The notes under the pieces: generated by a model
Told to the model about the DNA's origin: nothing
Seen by the model: the letters and a program-made list of their open reading frames with translations, nothing else
Databases searched by the model: none
Translations under genes and position numbers: made by a program
Shown: piece by piece, positions 1 to 8,704 of the stretch
Numbering within the stretch: position 1 is the first letter of the stretch
Layout of the letters: each line of letters opens with the position of its first letter
Origin: Niastella sp.
GTDB lineage: Bacteria > Bacteroidota > Bacteroidia > Chitinophagales > Chitinophagaceae
Reading direction: 5' to 3'
DNA length: 64,000 nucleotides
Assembly: GCA_016710595.1 (NCBI GenBank)
Contig: JADJVM010000008.1
Span: forward strand, 186,001 to 250,000

Positions 1-1
1 A

Positions 2-319
2 GCAGCCCGAAAATTTGATGGTAATATTGAAGTAATAGATTTACGAAGTTTATTTCCTTTAGATGAAACACTGTTATTTGAAACTGTGAAGAAACATGGT
101 AAATGTATTGTACTTACTGAAGAACAACAGAACAATTCATTTGCTGAAGCCCTCGCAGGAAGGATTTCAAAAGCATGCTTTAAATTTTTAGATGCACCTG
201 TAGATGTGTTAGGTGCATTGAACTTACCGGCAGTCCCAATGAATATGGGATTGGAAAAAGCAATGCTTCCCAATGCAGAAAAACTGGAAGACCGGATTCG
301 TTCCCTATTGGCATATTGA
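2..319 (+). CDS. C-terminal end of a thiamine-dependent dehydrogenase E1 (beta-type) subunit, 5' truncated
   Basis: The gene enters from the left edge and about 105 residues are visible in frame 2. The segment EVIDLRSLFPLDE followed by a KKHGKCIVLTEE stretch is the signature of the C-terminal transketolase domain of E1-beta subunits (pyruvate or branched-chain 2-oxoacid dehydrogenase). This domain helps form the alpha-beta interface and contacts the E2 core. Which 2-oxoacid is used, and whether the gene is a separate beta subunit or an alpha-beta fusion, cannot be decided because the start lies outside the window. The family assignment is from motif recognition. An ATG at 86 is internal and not a real start. 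Confidence 0.8.
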   Translation, partial: AARKFDGNIEVIDLRSLFPLDETLLFETVKKHGKCIVLTEEQQNNSFAEALAGRISKACFKFLDAPVDVLGALNLPAVPMNMGLEKAMLPNAEKLEDRIRSLLAY

Positions 320-374
320 TCTTGATAATTGATTTTAAAATAACCACCGAACTCATTCTAAAATCATTCAAAAG

Positions 375-908
375 ATGAAGCAACGTGAAATTTATACGAT
401 TGGCCACTCTACCCATCCATTGGATGAATTTGTGAAAATGCTAAAATCATTTTCAATTGAATTGTTAGTGGACATTCGAAGTTTTCCGGGATCCCGGAAA
501 TTTCCACAGTTTAATAAAGAAAATTTGGAAGTCGCCATTCCTGAAAGTGGCATGGAGTACCTGCACATACGTGAACTGGGAGGCAGGAGAAAAGCATTGG
601 CGGTGTCGAATAATATGGGTTGGCGTTTAGCGGCTTTTAGGGGTTATGCAGATTATATGGAAACAGCAGATTTTCATAATGCCATAAAAGAATTGGAAAA
701 AATAGCAATAAAAAAACGGGTGGCATATATGTGTTCCGAAGCAGTGTGGTGGCGATGCCATAGGTCTTTAGTATCTGATTATTTAAAATTAAAAGGCTGG
801 AAAGTGATGCATATTATGGCTGTTGGTAAAGCAGAAGAGCATCCCTATACAAGCCCTGCTAAAATAATTGATGGTAAATTAGATTACAGTCCCGGTACGG
901 CACCATAG
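375..908 (+). CDS. DUF488 domain-containing protein
   Basis: A 177-residue protein with the DUF488 pattern: an N-terminal YTIGHSTHPLDEFV, then VDIRSFPGSRKFPQFN, a central ELGGRR, and a C-terminal CSEAVWWRCHRSLVSDYL containing the family's conserved cysteine, tryptophan and histidine. Length and motif order match the intact family. DUF488 proteins are small cytosolic proteins of unknown biochemical role. No signal peptide or membrane segment is visible. The start is 55 bases after the dehydrogenase stop, and the next gene follows after 25 bases in the same direction, so co-transcription is possible. No specific function is claimed. Confidence 0.85.
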   Translation: MKQREIYTIGHSTHPLDEFVKMLKSFSIELLVDIRSFPGSRKFPQFNKENLEVAIPESGMEYLHIRELGGRRKALAVSNNMGWRLAAFRGYADYMETADFHNAIKELEKIAIKKRVAYMCSEAVWWRCHRSLVSDYLKLKGWKVMHIMAVGKAEEHPYTSPAKIIDGKLDYSPGTAP

Positions 909-933
909 AAAGTAACCAAAAAATAAAAAGAAA

Positions 934-1398
934 ATGCAACTTATTCGCTATTTTAATATCCTGCTTACCGGCATTATTTCCGGGATACTAATTGGTATAT
1001 GGATTGGTTTGAATCCCTCCGATTTTAGTTTTGCAGCTTACTTGCCTATTCAGCAAAAATTAATCAGCGATTTGTATAATTTTTTACCCTGGTTACAAGT
1101 GTCAGCGCTCATACTTTGTATTATTTCTGTCTTGCAACATAAAAAACAAAGGTTGGTATTCATTGGATTTATTGTAGCTTCCATATTATTGGCCTGTAGT
1201 TTATTGATCGCACAATTTGCTGTTCATCCATTGCATGATCAAATGATGAATTGGACGGCTGGCACTTTACCTGCACAATGGGAACCTATAGTAAGGGAAA
1301 GCTGGCAATACCAGCAATGGCAAACCATGGCGGTGCTGCTTGCATTTAGTATTATTGTGTGGTATTCCTTATCCGAGCCTGAAATAGAATCTGAATAG
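934..1398 (+). CDS. Four-helix membrane protein, DUF1772-like
   Basis: A 154-residue protein with four hydrophobic segments at about residues 8-25, 50-67, 75-95 and 130-148. The layout, with a polar loop carrying NWTAGTLPAQWEPIVRESW between helices 3 and 4, resembles DUF1772 (anthrone-oxygenase-like) membrane proteins, which have the same W...P..W...R..W spacing. It should sit in the inner membrane. It is 25 bases downstream of the DUF488 gene and may share its transcript. The family call rests on the loop motif and topology only. Substrate and role are unknown. An AT-rich inverted repeat at 1401-1408/1420-1427 follows the stop but has no clear T-tract. Confidence 0.65.
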   Translation: MQLIRYFNILLTGIISGILIGIWIGLNPSDFSFAAYLPIQQKLISDLYNFLPWLQVSALILCIISVLQHKKQRLVFIGFIVASILLACSLLIAQFAVHPLHDQMMNWTAGTLPAQWEPIVRESWQYQQWQTMAVLLAFSIIVWYSLSEPEIESE

Positions 1399-1602
1399 AA
1401 GATAAAAAGCTATTTTATTTTTTTATCATTCACCGTTTTTTTTTCTGTACATACAACAGTATCCTATTATACATTTATTGATTCCTGATAGTAATTTATT
1501 TTTTATTAAATTCAATTTTACTTATATTTATGGAAAGCCTATAAAAATTACAACCATCCAATATCTCTGAGTATTTTATTATGTTAATTATTAAATCCTT
1601 TA

Positions 1603-2346
1603 ATGGAGTCGAAAATAAAGATTTTGGTTGTAGAAGATGAAATGCTAATCGGGGCAAAGATTTCAATGCTACTTACAGAACTAGGATATGAAGTAACAGG
1701 TTTGTTTCCCCGTGGGGAAGAGGCCATTTTGCATATGAAAGAAAGTAAACCCGATTTAGTATTACTGGATATACACTTGAATGGAGATTTGGATGGAATT
1801 GAAACTGCCAGACGAATAAATGTAGAAAGTGGTATCCCAATCATATTCTTAACTGCAAATGCAGATGAAGCAACTTTTAACCGGGCAAAAATTACAAAGC
1901 CTGCGGCATTCATCTCAAAACCATTTAAACAATTAGATTTACAAAGAGCCATTGAACTGGCGATTAGCCGGATGGCAGATATGAAACTGGAAATACATGA
2001 TAACTCTCCATTATTACACGAATCATTTCTTTTAAAAGACCGCATTTTTATTCGACATAAAGATAAGATGGTAAAAATAATGGTGGATGATATCCTGTTT
2101 ATAGAAGCAGACCGTAACTACAGCAGGATATTTACCCAAAACAAAGAATTCCTCTTATCTGTTACCTTAAAAGTAATTGAAGATAAGTTTTCAAAAAATA
2201 ATTTCGTTCGCATACATCGTTCATATATGGTAAATATAACCCGTATTGACGAAGTGGCCGAAAGCCATGTAGTGATTGGCAATAAATCTATTCCTTTAAG
2301 TTCGGGATTAAAAGAACAACTGATGGCAAGGATACAAACCTTATAG
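1603..2346 (+). CDS. LytTR-family response regulator
   Basis: A 247-residue two-domain regulator. Residues 4-122 form a receiver domain with the acidic pocket E11-D12, the phospho-acceptor D56 (in LLDIHL), T84 and K106 (in ISKPF). Residues about 140-245 form a LytTR DNA-binding domain with IKVMVDDILFIEADRNYSRI-like and FVRIHRSYMVNI motifs. It is expected to bind promoter DNA when phosphorylated by the histidine kinase encoded 18 bases downstream. The 204-base gap upstream contains an imperfect TAnnTTTG-like element (TATATTTA) near 1527 but no firm promoter. Function follows directly from intact domains; the target genes are unknown. Confidence 0.93.
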   Translation: MESKIKILVVEDEMLIGAKISMLLTELGYEVTGLFPRGEEAILHMKESKPDLVLLDIHLNGDLDGIETARRINVESGIPIIFLTANADEATFNRAKITKPAAFISKPFKQLDLQRAIELAISRMADMKLEIHDNSPLLHESFLLKDRIFIRHKDKMVKIMVDDILFIEADRNYSRIFTQNKEFLLSVTLKVIEDKFSKNNFVRIHRSYMVNITRIDEVAESHVVIGNKSIPLSSGLKEQLMARIQTL

Positions 2347-2364
2347 CAACAGAATACAGCCTGC

Positions 2365-4248
2365 ATGAAAAAATTATTTTTTATTTTTTTAATACTATTG
2401 CAAACAGGATATGCGCAACAAACTCATTCCGATAGCCTGGAAAAGAAACTTCAGGCAACATCATTACCTGTACAAAAACTTGAAATCCTCAATCAGTTAG
2501 TGGCTGATGCTTTTAATTTTGACATAAGTAAAGCGCTTATGTATGCAAAACAAGGTGTGGTTTTGGCAGATAAAACGGGTAATAAAAAATGGCAACCGAA
2601 ATTTTATGAAATGGCAGGAAGGATGCATGCCAACCTGCTTCATTTAGATACAGCTTCACTCTTTTTTGATAAAGCAATGGCAGGATACCAGGAAATTGGT
2701 GATAAAGAAGGCCAGGCTTCCACCGCTTTTAAGATGGCGTGGATTTTTAAAAAGAAAGGTAAAATGGATCAGGCAATGAGTAAAGACTTGTATGCTTTAA
2801 AATTGATGGAGGAAACGGGTAATAATGCTATGATCTGTAATGCACTAACCCGAATTTCTGAAGATCTCACCATGCAGGAGCGACTGGGAGAAGCAAAAGA
2901 TTATGGCCTTAAGGCGATTGAAATGGCCGAGAAAAACAAATTATCATCTCAATTGTTTTATGTTTATTTCAATGCTGGCAATGTAGCCATGAGTGCATCT
3001 GATTACAATGCTTCACTTGATTATTATAACAAGGCAATGAAGTTTGCGAAAGAACAGGGTGAATCCTTAGGCAGTATCTGTGATATTACCAATAGTCATG
3101 GGAATGCACTAAAAAGACTGGGCCGGTATAAAGAAGCAAAACAAGATTATGAAACTGCATTAAAATTAGCAAAGCAGGCAAATTATCAAAATGCAATTAT
3201 TGCTACCATTGCTAACCTGGGTGAAATAAATTTATTAATGGGCGATTATCAGGATGCATTGGGATACCAGCTTGAAACAGTTAAACTACAGGAGCAGCAT
3301 AATGATTTAAGTAACTTAACTGAAAACTACCAGCATGTTAGTACGATATATGAAAATTTAGGCAATTATAAATCTGCCCTGGAATATCAAAAGAAAGCAT
3401 ATCGCATGAGGGATAGTGTGGCATCTGTAAAAAGTGATACTACCATGAGTAAAATGCTTACCAGGTACGAAACCAATAAGAAAGAGGCAACTATTGAATC
3501 TCAACAATCAGAAATTTCGCAACAAAAAAAATTACAGGGGCTCACGGTAGGCATTCTTTTTTTAATGTTAGGTTTTATTGTTTTTGGTATTATAAGTTAC
3601 CGTCTTCGGGTAAAAAGAAACCGGTTACTGGCTGCAAAAAATGCAGAGAATGAATTACTGCTAAAAGAAATCCATCATCGGGTAAAAAATAATTTGGAAG
3701 TGGTAAGTAGTTTATTGGCTTTACAATCTGCACAAATTGACGATCCCAATACTAAGGAAGCCATGCGTGAAGGGCAAAACCGGGTACATTCCATTGGTAT
3801 TGTACATCAGAAATTATACCAGGGTACAAATCTGGGAGCCATTGAAATGAAAGATTATTTTTTAAACCTGGGCGACAGTATCCTTGATTCTTTTGGTGCA
3901 GAAAAAAAGATAAAAATAGAATTGGCCATGGAGAAATTGGAAATAGATATTGATACGGCCGTGCCTTTGGGTTTAATTGTAAATGAGTTACTCACCAATA
4001 CCATTAAATATGCATTTCCGACAGGTAAGCAGGGCAATGTAGTAATAAAATTAGAAAAGGGTAAAACGGGGGTATTGCATTTGGAAGTTTCTGATGATGG
4101 TGTGGGTAAATCAAGCAATATCCAGGGAACCGGTTTTGGCAGCCAGCTTGTTTCATTACTTACCCGCCAGTTGCGGGGGAATATGAAAGAAGAAATTCAC
4201 AATGGCACCCATACTTATTTTAATTTCAATTTAGATAAAGTTGCTTGA
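2365..4248 (+). CDS. TPR-containing sensor histidine kinase (HisKA_2 type)
   Basis: A 627-residue sensor kinase. An N-terminal signal peptide ends near residue 18. It is followed by tetratricopeptide repeats through about residue 350 (for example DYNASLDYYNKAMKFAKEQG and RYKEAKQDYETALKLA), a short coiled coil, one membrane helix at about 393-412, and a cytoplasmic kinase core. The dimerisation helix contains EIHHRVKNNLEVV (H437-H438; H438 is the likely phospho-site by comparison with HWE kinases). The ATPase domain has an N-box around N540 and a DDGVG box near 577-581. The TPR region probably lies outside the inner membrane as a sensor. It follows the response regulator by 18 bases and the two form a two-component operon. 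Confidence 0.92.
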   Translation: MKKLFFIFLILLQTGYAQQTHSDSLEKKLQATSLPVQKLEILNQLVADAFNFDISKALMYAKQGVVLADKTGNKKWQPKFYEMAGRMHANLLHLDTASLFFDKAMAGYQEIGDKEGQASTAFKMAWIFKKKGKMDQAMSKDLYALKLMEETGNNAMICNALTRISEDLTMQERLGEAKDYGLKAIEMAEKNKLSSQLFYVYFNAGNVAMSASDYNASLDYYNKAMKFAKEQGESLGSICDITNSHGNALKRLGRYKEAKQDYETALKLAKQANYQNAIIATIANLGEINLLMGDYQDALGYQLETVKLQEQHNDLSNLTENYQHVSTIYENLGNYKSALEYQKKAYRMRDSVASVKSDTTMSKMLTRYETNKKEATIESQQSEISQQKKLQGLTVGILFLMLGFIVFGIISYRLRVKRNRLLAAKNAENELLLKEIHHRVKNNLEVVSSLLALQSAQIDDPNTKEAMREGQNRVHSIGIVHQKLYQGTNLGAIEMKDYFLNLGDSILDSFGAEKKIKIELAMEKLEIDIDTAVPLGLIVNELLTNTIKYAFPTGKQGNVVIKLEKGKTGVLHLEVSDDGVGKSSNIQGTGFGSQLVSLLTRQLRGNMKEEIHNGTHTYFNFNLDKVA

Positions 4249-4277
4249 GTGAATTATTGAGCAGGATAGTATTTCTA

Positions 4278-5510
4278 TTACTGGCATTGTACATTTAAAA
4301 AGTGAATGGTAGCCCGGTTATAATCACTGTAAATATGATGGCTGGCACGAGAGATATTTATTTGCGCTAACAAAAATTGTTTTTGAGTAAGACTCATATT
4401 AACAATAACAGGAAATAAAGCAGGATTGGCTTGCAAATCGGCTACCAGGCTATCTGAATTACCAATAAAATAATTACGGTTATCCATATAATTTTTTGCT
4501 TTGAGTTCATTTACTATATCAATACCCTGTGCAATAGAAATTTCACCGCTTCGGGCTATTCTTTCTGGGTATAATGGTGATCTTTCTGTGATAAAATATT
4601 TGCTGCAAATGCCTCTTGCATTCAATTGATTAAAATAATTAAAAGCAGCCGCATTTCCTGCCGGGCCCACTTCATCATTATCATCAAAACGGGCCATGCA
4701 AAATTGAGTTGGAATGGTAGTAAATGCAGGAAGGTTACTACCGCCTTGTGCACAATATTGCACCCCTGCTTTAAAATTATATACATACGAGAGCGCCCCT
4801 GAAAAAAAGCCACCATTGCTCATCCCCACTGAATAACGGGGCTTTTGGCGGTTGGTAATTCCACGGTTATAAAATGTATCGGTAATGATCCGGATATTAG
4901 CAAAATCTACATTATTGATGGTATCTACCGGTAACAGGTACCATCTTAATTTTCCATCTCCATTGGCATCTATATGGGTGGTTGCTTCTTCAGCTTCTGT
5001 AATGATGATACCAAAATTATTATTCACTAAATCTTTAATGAATTGCTGCCATTCATAATCCCCTGCGATATTTGCGGCGGTGCCAGATGTGCCATGCAGC
5101 AGGTAAACAATTCCTTTGTGGCCTGTGGGAAAATAAGAATATACATTTTTCATCCTGTCTCTCCCCATGATGGATTCATAGTGTAATGTGTAATTTGGAA
5201 TGTTAACCAGGTTGCCTGTAAAACTTACATTTTTATTTGGCATGATAAACCAGGTATGCCATTCATCCGGGCCATCCAGCAAATTTATATCACCAACCCA
5301 GCTTCCAAAAACCTGACCTGCAGACCATGCATTTGAAAATATATGCACCGTATCACCGGTTTTAAATTTTCCGGCGCCATAACCATGGTTTACGGTAACC
5401 ATGAAACTATCTGTATTGGAAGGTGGATTAGGGTTTTCACCCGATTTACTACAAGAGGTAAATAGCCCTGTTATTAAAATTGAAATTACCAGGAGGAGTA
5501 CAATTCTCAT
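4278..5510 (-). CDS. Lipoprotein alpha/beta hydrolase, esterase-like
   Basis: A 410-residue predicted lipoprotein with lipobox LFTSC near residue 20. After a short linker, residues about 35-105 (VTVNHGYGAGKFKTGDTVHI through MPNKNVSFTGNL) resemble the bacterial repeat or InlB-B-type small beta domain. Residues about 110-405 are an alpha/beta-hydrolase: an HG oxyanion motif in YLLHGTSGT, the nucleophile elbow GMSNGG with S231, and a late histidine (H391 or H392, in ASHHIYSDY). This layout suits a cell-surface or periplasmic esterase, possibly related to feruloyl-esterase or PHB-depolymerase types. The substrate is unknown. It is convergent with the kinase gene and has no operon partner. Confidence 0.75.
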   Translation of the reverse strand: MRIVLLLVISILITGLFTSCSKSGENPNPPSNTDSFMVTVNHGYGAGKFKTGDTVHIFSNAWSAGQVFGSWVGDINLLDGPDEWHTWFIMPNKNVSFTGNLVNIPNYTLHYESIMGRDRMKNVYSYFPTGHKGIVYLLHGTSGTAANIAGDYEWQQFIKDLVNNNFGIIITEAEEATTHIDANGDGKLRWYLLPVDTINNVDFANIRIITDTFYNRGITNRQKPRYSVGMSNGGFFSGALSYVYNFKAGVQYCAQGGSNLPAFTTIPTQFCMARFDDNDEVGPAGNAAAFNYFNQLNARGICSKYFITERSPLYPERIARSGEISIAQGIDIVNELKAKNYMDNRNYFIGNSDSLVADLQANPALFPVIVNMSLTQKQFLLAQINISRASHHIYSDYNRATIHFLNVQCQ

Positions 5511-5876
5511 ATTCTTAGTTTGTGTATTGACTTAATAAGTAAAACCGGGTTTAAATGAATTAAAAAAAATATTTTCAATTCCGCATACATAAAACGGGTT
5601 CAATTCATTTTTATTGGTAAATTTTAAAAAAAAGTAGCATTTAAATTTATTGTCTTGATAATTAAATCAGCTATTCATACAATTTATTCAGGCATTCGTC
5701 CTCAAATGAATATCTATGTCTTTTCTTTCATATAGATTTATATCATCAAATTCAATTCTCTTAAAAACTATTTACGCATAACCAGGAAATAGGTTTACAC
5801 TAAATTAAATTTTTTGCATCCCTAATTATACACCCATTTTTTCAGGTAGGGAATTAATTATTAAATAAAAAAAATT
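5511..5876. other. Divergent intergenic region, no gene recognised
   Basis: This 366-base AT-rich gap separates the minus-strand hydrolase gene from the plus-strand NTF2-like gene, so it must carry promoters for both directions. I saw no tRNA, open reading frame, strong hairpin or perfect TAnnTTTG element in it. Confidence 0.5.
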
Positions 5877-6353
5877 ATGAAAAAAGCAATGTTCACAGCC
5901 CTCTTATTTTTATTTGGAATAATGGCATATGGTCAGCAAAAAGAAAATGGAACTATTTACATTACCCACCCCTTTATTGATGTAGTAATGAAAAGTAGCA
6001 AAGCCTATGAATCACAAGATTGGGCTGCGCTCAAAAAAATGTATTCAGATACGGCAAAATGGTGGGTTTCGGGATTGGAAAAATTCATACCTATTGAAGA
6101 TGCTTATAAATCATGGAAAACTGATTTTGATTTTTACACCGATATTAAGCAAGTACAAGTTGGCTACCCCGACTATCTGCATTATAAAAAAGAAAATGCA
6201 ATGATCGTACAATCATGGTGGAACTGGGAAGGTAAATCAAAAAAAACGGGCGAAGTATTAAAAGTACCCATGGTAATTTTTGATGAGTTTAATACTGCCG
6301 GTAAAATCGTAAATGAATATATCTATGCTGATTTTTCTAAAATGGAAAAATAA
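5877..6353 (+). CDS. Exported NTF2-like (SnoaL-type) protein
   Basis: A 158-residue protein with an N-terminal signal peptide cleaved after about residue 19 (MAYGQ, a typical Bacteroidota export signal). The mature part, with MKSSKAYESQDWAALKKMYS, paired tryptophans (KWWVSG) and a terminal beta strand IVNEYIYADFSKME, looks like a SnoaL or NTF2-like cone fold. Such domains bind small ligands or act as small enzymes; no catalytic set can be assigned. It is one of three exported NTF2-like proteins in this window. It stands alone after a long intergenic region. Confidence 0.65.
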   Translation: MKKAMFTALLFLFGIMAYGQQKENGTIYITHPFIDVVMKSSKAYESQDWAALKKMYSDTAKWWVSGLEKFIPIEDAYKSWKTDFDFYTDIKQVQVGYPDYLHYKKENAMIVQSWWNWEGKSKKTGEVLKVPMVIFDEFNTAGKIVNEYIYADFSKMEK

Positions 6354-6401
6354 CCGATAAATATGATCATTCCAGGGTTTGTTCCAAATTGATAAAAAGC
6401 A

Positions 6402-6467
6402 TTATAACATCTGTACCCTTTTACTTTTTATTTAGGGTAAAAATGTAGTTGGGTATGGATGTTATAA
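6402..6467. repeat. Imperfect 17-base inverted repeat with a competing inner hairpin
   Basis: Arms 6402-6418 and 6451-6467 are complementary at 15 of 17 positions, with TTATAACATC pairing perfectly with GATGTTATAA. Inside, 6414-6419 (TACCCT) can instead pair with 6434-6439 (AGGGTA). The CCC segment therefore has two mutually exclusive partners. The element lies 71 bases before the SDR start codon. It may be a leader-RNA switch or a regulator site; no T-tract makes it a simple terminator. Confidence 0.5.
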
Positions 6468-6537
6468 AGTTATTCAAGATGGTTTTATTTTTAATAAGTA
6501 CAATAAATAAGAATTGTGTTTAAAATACCATAGGTAA

Positions 6538-7473
6538 ATGAAAACAGTAGGTATTATCGGCGGATCAGGATTTATTGGTAGCTATATTACTAAAATATTC
6601 CTGGAAGAAAATTACCAGGTACGGGTTTCCACTACAAGTTTTCAGAATATAGAGAAATACCAGCATTTATTCTCACTTGCCAATTCAGAAAATATGATGG
6701 TGATGCCGCTTGATGTAAGGGAGGTAAACCTGCTGGAAGAATTTGTAGATGGTTGTGAAATCCTTGTTCATGCAGGTACCCCTTTTGTATTGGATATAAA
6801 AGACCCGGTAAAAGAATTATTTGAACCAACCGTGCAGGGAACCAGAAATATTCTTGATGTAGTTTCAAGATCCCGTAAGGTAAAAAAAGTTGTAATCATT
6901 GCTTCCATAGCATCCTGGAATACATCATTCCCACTAAACCCTGCCACTTATTCACCCGGCCATATTTTTACGGAGGAGGATAGCCCTTATTTCAGTGATA
7001 ACGACCACCCTTATGGGCAGGCAAAATATTTTGCCGACCAGGAAGTCAGAAAGTTTATTAACGATCACCCGGATTTACCATTCGAGGTCACTTCGCTTTC
7101 TCCCACCTGGGTAGTTGGGAATAGCCTTTCAGAAAGAAAAGATTCTACTTCTTTAGGGATGCAATATTTAATTAAAAACAAAATAACAGATAACCCATTT
7201 ATTAAATTACTATTTGAGAAAGATGTAAAATTCTCAATGATAGATGTAAGAGATGTGGCTGAAGCTGTTTTTCAGGCAGCAACAATCTGGGGCATACATG
7301 GCAGAAATTATTTGATCGCTAATGAAAGCTATTCCGTATCGGATATTTCCAGGATGCTGAATAATGAAGAGCCAATACAAAATGCTGAAATTCTTTATAA
7401 CAGTGCATTGGCAAAAAAAGAATTGGGAATTGCATTTATTGCTGCTAAAGAAACCCTGCTTCATTGTATGTAA
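6538..7473 (+). CDS. NAD(P)-dependent epimerase/dehydratase (extended SDR)
   Basis: A 311-residue extended short-chain dehydrogenase. The N-terminal Rossmann motif IIGGSGFIGSYITK (GxxGxxG) is at residues 5-18, and the active-site pair YGQAK lies near residues 159-163. A LSPTWVVGNSL segment follows the active site, as in dihydroflavonol-4-reductase or cinnamoyl-CoA-reductase relatives. It should reduce a carbonyl or alcohol substrate in the cytosol with NAD(P)H. The exact substrate is not predictable. The preceding 184-base gap carries a structured inverted repeat that may control it. The next gene, 42 bases downstream, encodes an exported protein and may be co-transcribed. Confidence 0.82.
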   Translation: MKTVGIIGGSGFIGSYITKIFLEENYQVRVSTTSFQNIEKYQHLFSLANSENMMVMPLDVREVNLLEEFVDGCEILVHAGTPFVLDIKDPVKELFEPTVQGTRNILDVVSRSRKVKKVVIIASIASWNTSFPLNPATYSPGHIFTEEDSPYFSDNDHPYGQAKYFADQEVRKFINDHPDLPFEVTSLSPTWVVGNSLSERKDSTSLGMQYLIKNKITDNPFIKLLFEKDVKFSMIDVRDVAEAVFQAATIWGIHGRNYLIANESYSVSDISRMLNNEEPIQNAEILYNSALAKKELGIAFIAAKETLLHCM

Positions 7474-7515
7474 AACGATTTCGAAATAAAATATTCATCA
7501 TTAAAACAAAACAAC

Positions 7516-8244
7516 ATGAACTTATTTAAAAAACTATTTTTCATTCTGCTTTTATTACCCTTAGCAACTTTTGCCCAGGAAAGCAAAGGAACATTACTGA
7601 ATATTTCTGAGATTACCGTAAAACCAGGACAGGATGCACAGTTTAACGAAGGTGTTAAGCTTTGGAAAGAATGCTATGTAAAGCACCATGGTACCGATCA
7701 TTGGAATATTTGGCACCGGGTACAAGGCATCGGAAATGTGTATGTGCTTGCAGGCCCTATGGAAAAATGGGCCGATATGGATAAAAAAGATACATCCGGC
7801 GATGCCTGTAACAAAACGGTTAGAGATTTTATTATGCCTCATATAGAAAAGGTAGATTATAATATAGCCCAATCTATTCCTGAATTTAGCAGGGAAACAT
7901 TAAAGGATACCAAATTAATTTGGGTAACTTTTTTCAAAATTAAAAATACACCAGATTTTATGGATGCAGTTAAAGGCCTAAATGCTGCCATTAAAACCAC
8001 CGAAGGAAGTTATAGGTGGTATTTTTATAAAATTATGGGAGGTTCACCTGAAACTGCAGATTATTTTTTTACACAACCCTATAAAGGTTTTGCCGATTTA
8101 GATAATGATCAGAGTAGTGTTTGGAAAGTATATGAAAAAGTAAATGGTGCAAAAGCTACTGATGCCATAAGGACAAAAATAAGAAATGCAATTACATTAA
8201 ACTGGTCTTACCTATATACCCTTAGTGAAGATTTGTCCAACTAA
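7516..8244 (+). CDS. Exported protein of unknown function, possible dimeric alpha-beta barrel
   Basis: A 242-residue protein with a signal peptide ending near residue 20 (LATFAQE). The mature part seems to hold two similar halves, each opening with a beta strand and a helix: TLLNISEITVKPGQDAQFNE, and KLIWVTFFKIKNTPDFMDAV. This resembles two ferredoxin-like or NIPSNAP-like (dimeric alpha-beta barrel) repeats. I do not recognise a named family, and no catalytic residues can be assigned. It lies 42 bases after the SDR gene and is followed by a strong terminator, so the two genes may form one transcript. Confidence 0.6.
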   Translation: MNLFKKLFFILLLLPLATFAQESKGTLLNISEITVKPGQDAQFNEGVKLWKECYVKHHGTDHWNIWHRVQGIGNVYVLAGPMEKWADMDKKDTSGDACNKTVRDFIMPHIEKVDYNIAQSIPEFSRETLKDTKLIWVTFFKIKNTPDFMDAVKGLNAAIKTTEGSYRWYFYKIMGGSPETADYFFTQPYKGFADLDNDQSSVWKVYEKVNGAKATDAIRTKIRNAITLNWSYLYTLSEDLSN

Positions 8245-8278
8245 ATTGTATTAGAGCAGTGAAAAATTAGTAATTGAT

Positions 8279-8320
8279 AAACCTGGCAGGGATATTAATC
8301 CTGCCAGGTTTGTATTTTTA
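8279..8320 (+). terminator. Intrinsic terminator after the exported protein
   Basis: A perfect 12-base-pair stem (8279-8290 with 8300-8311, AAACCTGGCAGG and its complement) with a 9-base loop is followed by a T-rich tract. It lies 35 bases after the stop codon at 8244. Confidence 0.88.
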
Positions 8321-8334
8321 ATGATAAAACTAAA

Positions 8335-8606
8335 ATGAAAAAAAATATTCATGTTAGTACTTATCACTACATTGATACTTAGCTGTAACAATACAGTAAA
8401 TAAAAAAGCAGAAAATAATAAAATAGGCATTGATGATGCTACTGTCAATAGTATAAAAACAGGCGGCGCCCGGTTTATATTGGTAGATGATAAGGATCAG
8501 GTATTGTCAAAAAAGCAGGTACCGAAAAAATAAAAGATTTATTAATACACGGTGTCCTGGATTAAAGGATGCAGATGGCAATACATTTAAAGCGGATAAA
8601 AAATAA
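8335..8606 (+). pseudogene. Small lipoprotein gene interrupted by frameshifts
   Basis: The ATG at 8335 is followed by eight A bases and leads to an early stop. Removing one A joins it to the frame at 8351 and gives a standard lipoprotein signal, MKKIFMLVLITTLILSC. That middle frame runs to 8533 (60 codons from its first ATG). Restoring one A in the run at 8509-8514 continues as AGTEKIKDLL, and a further one-base change leads to a third segment ending CPGLKDADGNTFKADKK with a stop at 8604-8606. All breaks are at or near short A runs, so this is either a decayed gene, a phase-variable gene or an assembly error. No family is recognised. A strong terminator precedes it. Confidence 0.55.
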
Positions 8607-8704
8607 TTATAAATAGTACCTTACTTGCGATAATTATAATCAATTTTACGATATTGAGCAGGAGTTTGGTATTTAAAAATGAAACAATAAGATCAAAATT
8701 TAAA

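Noticed and set aside
1401..1427. AT-rich inverted repeat after the DUF1772-like gene as a terminator
   Set aside because: The stem is only A-T pairs and no T-tract follows it; too weak to annotate.
1584..2045. 153-codon minus-strand frame over the response regulator
   Set aside because: The opposite strand encodes an intact receiver domain with all catalytic residues; the minus frame has no recognisable feature.
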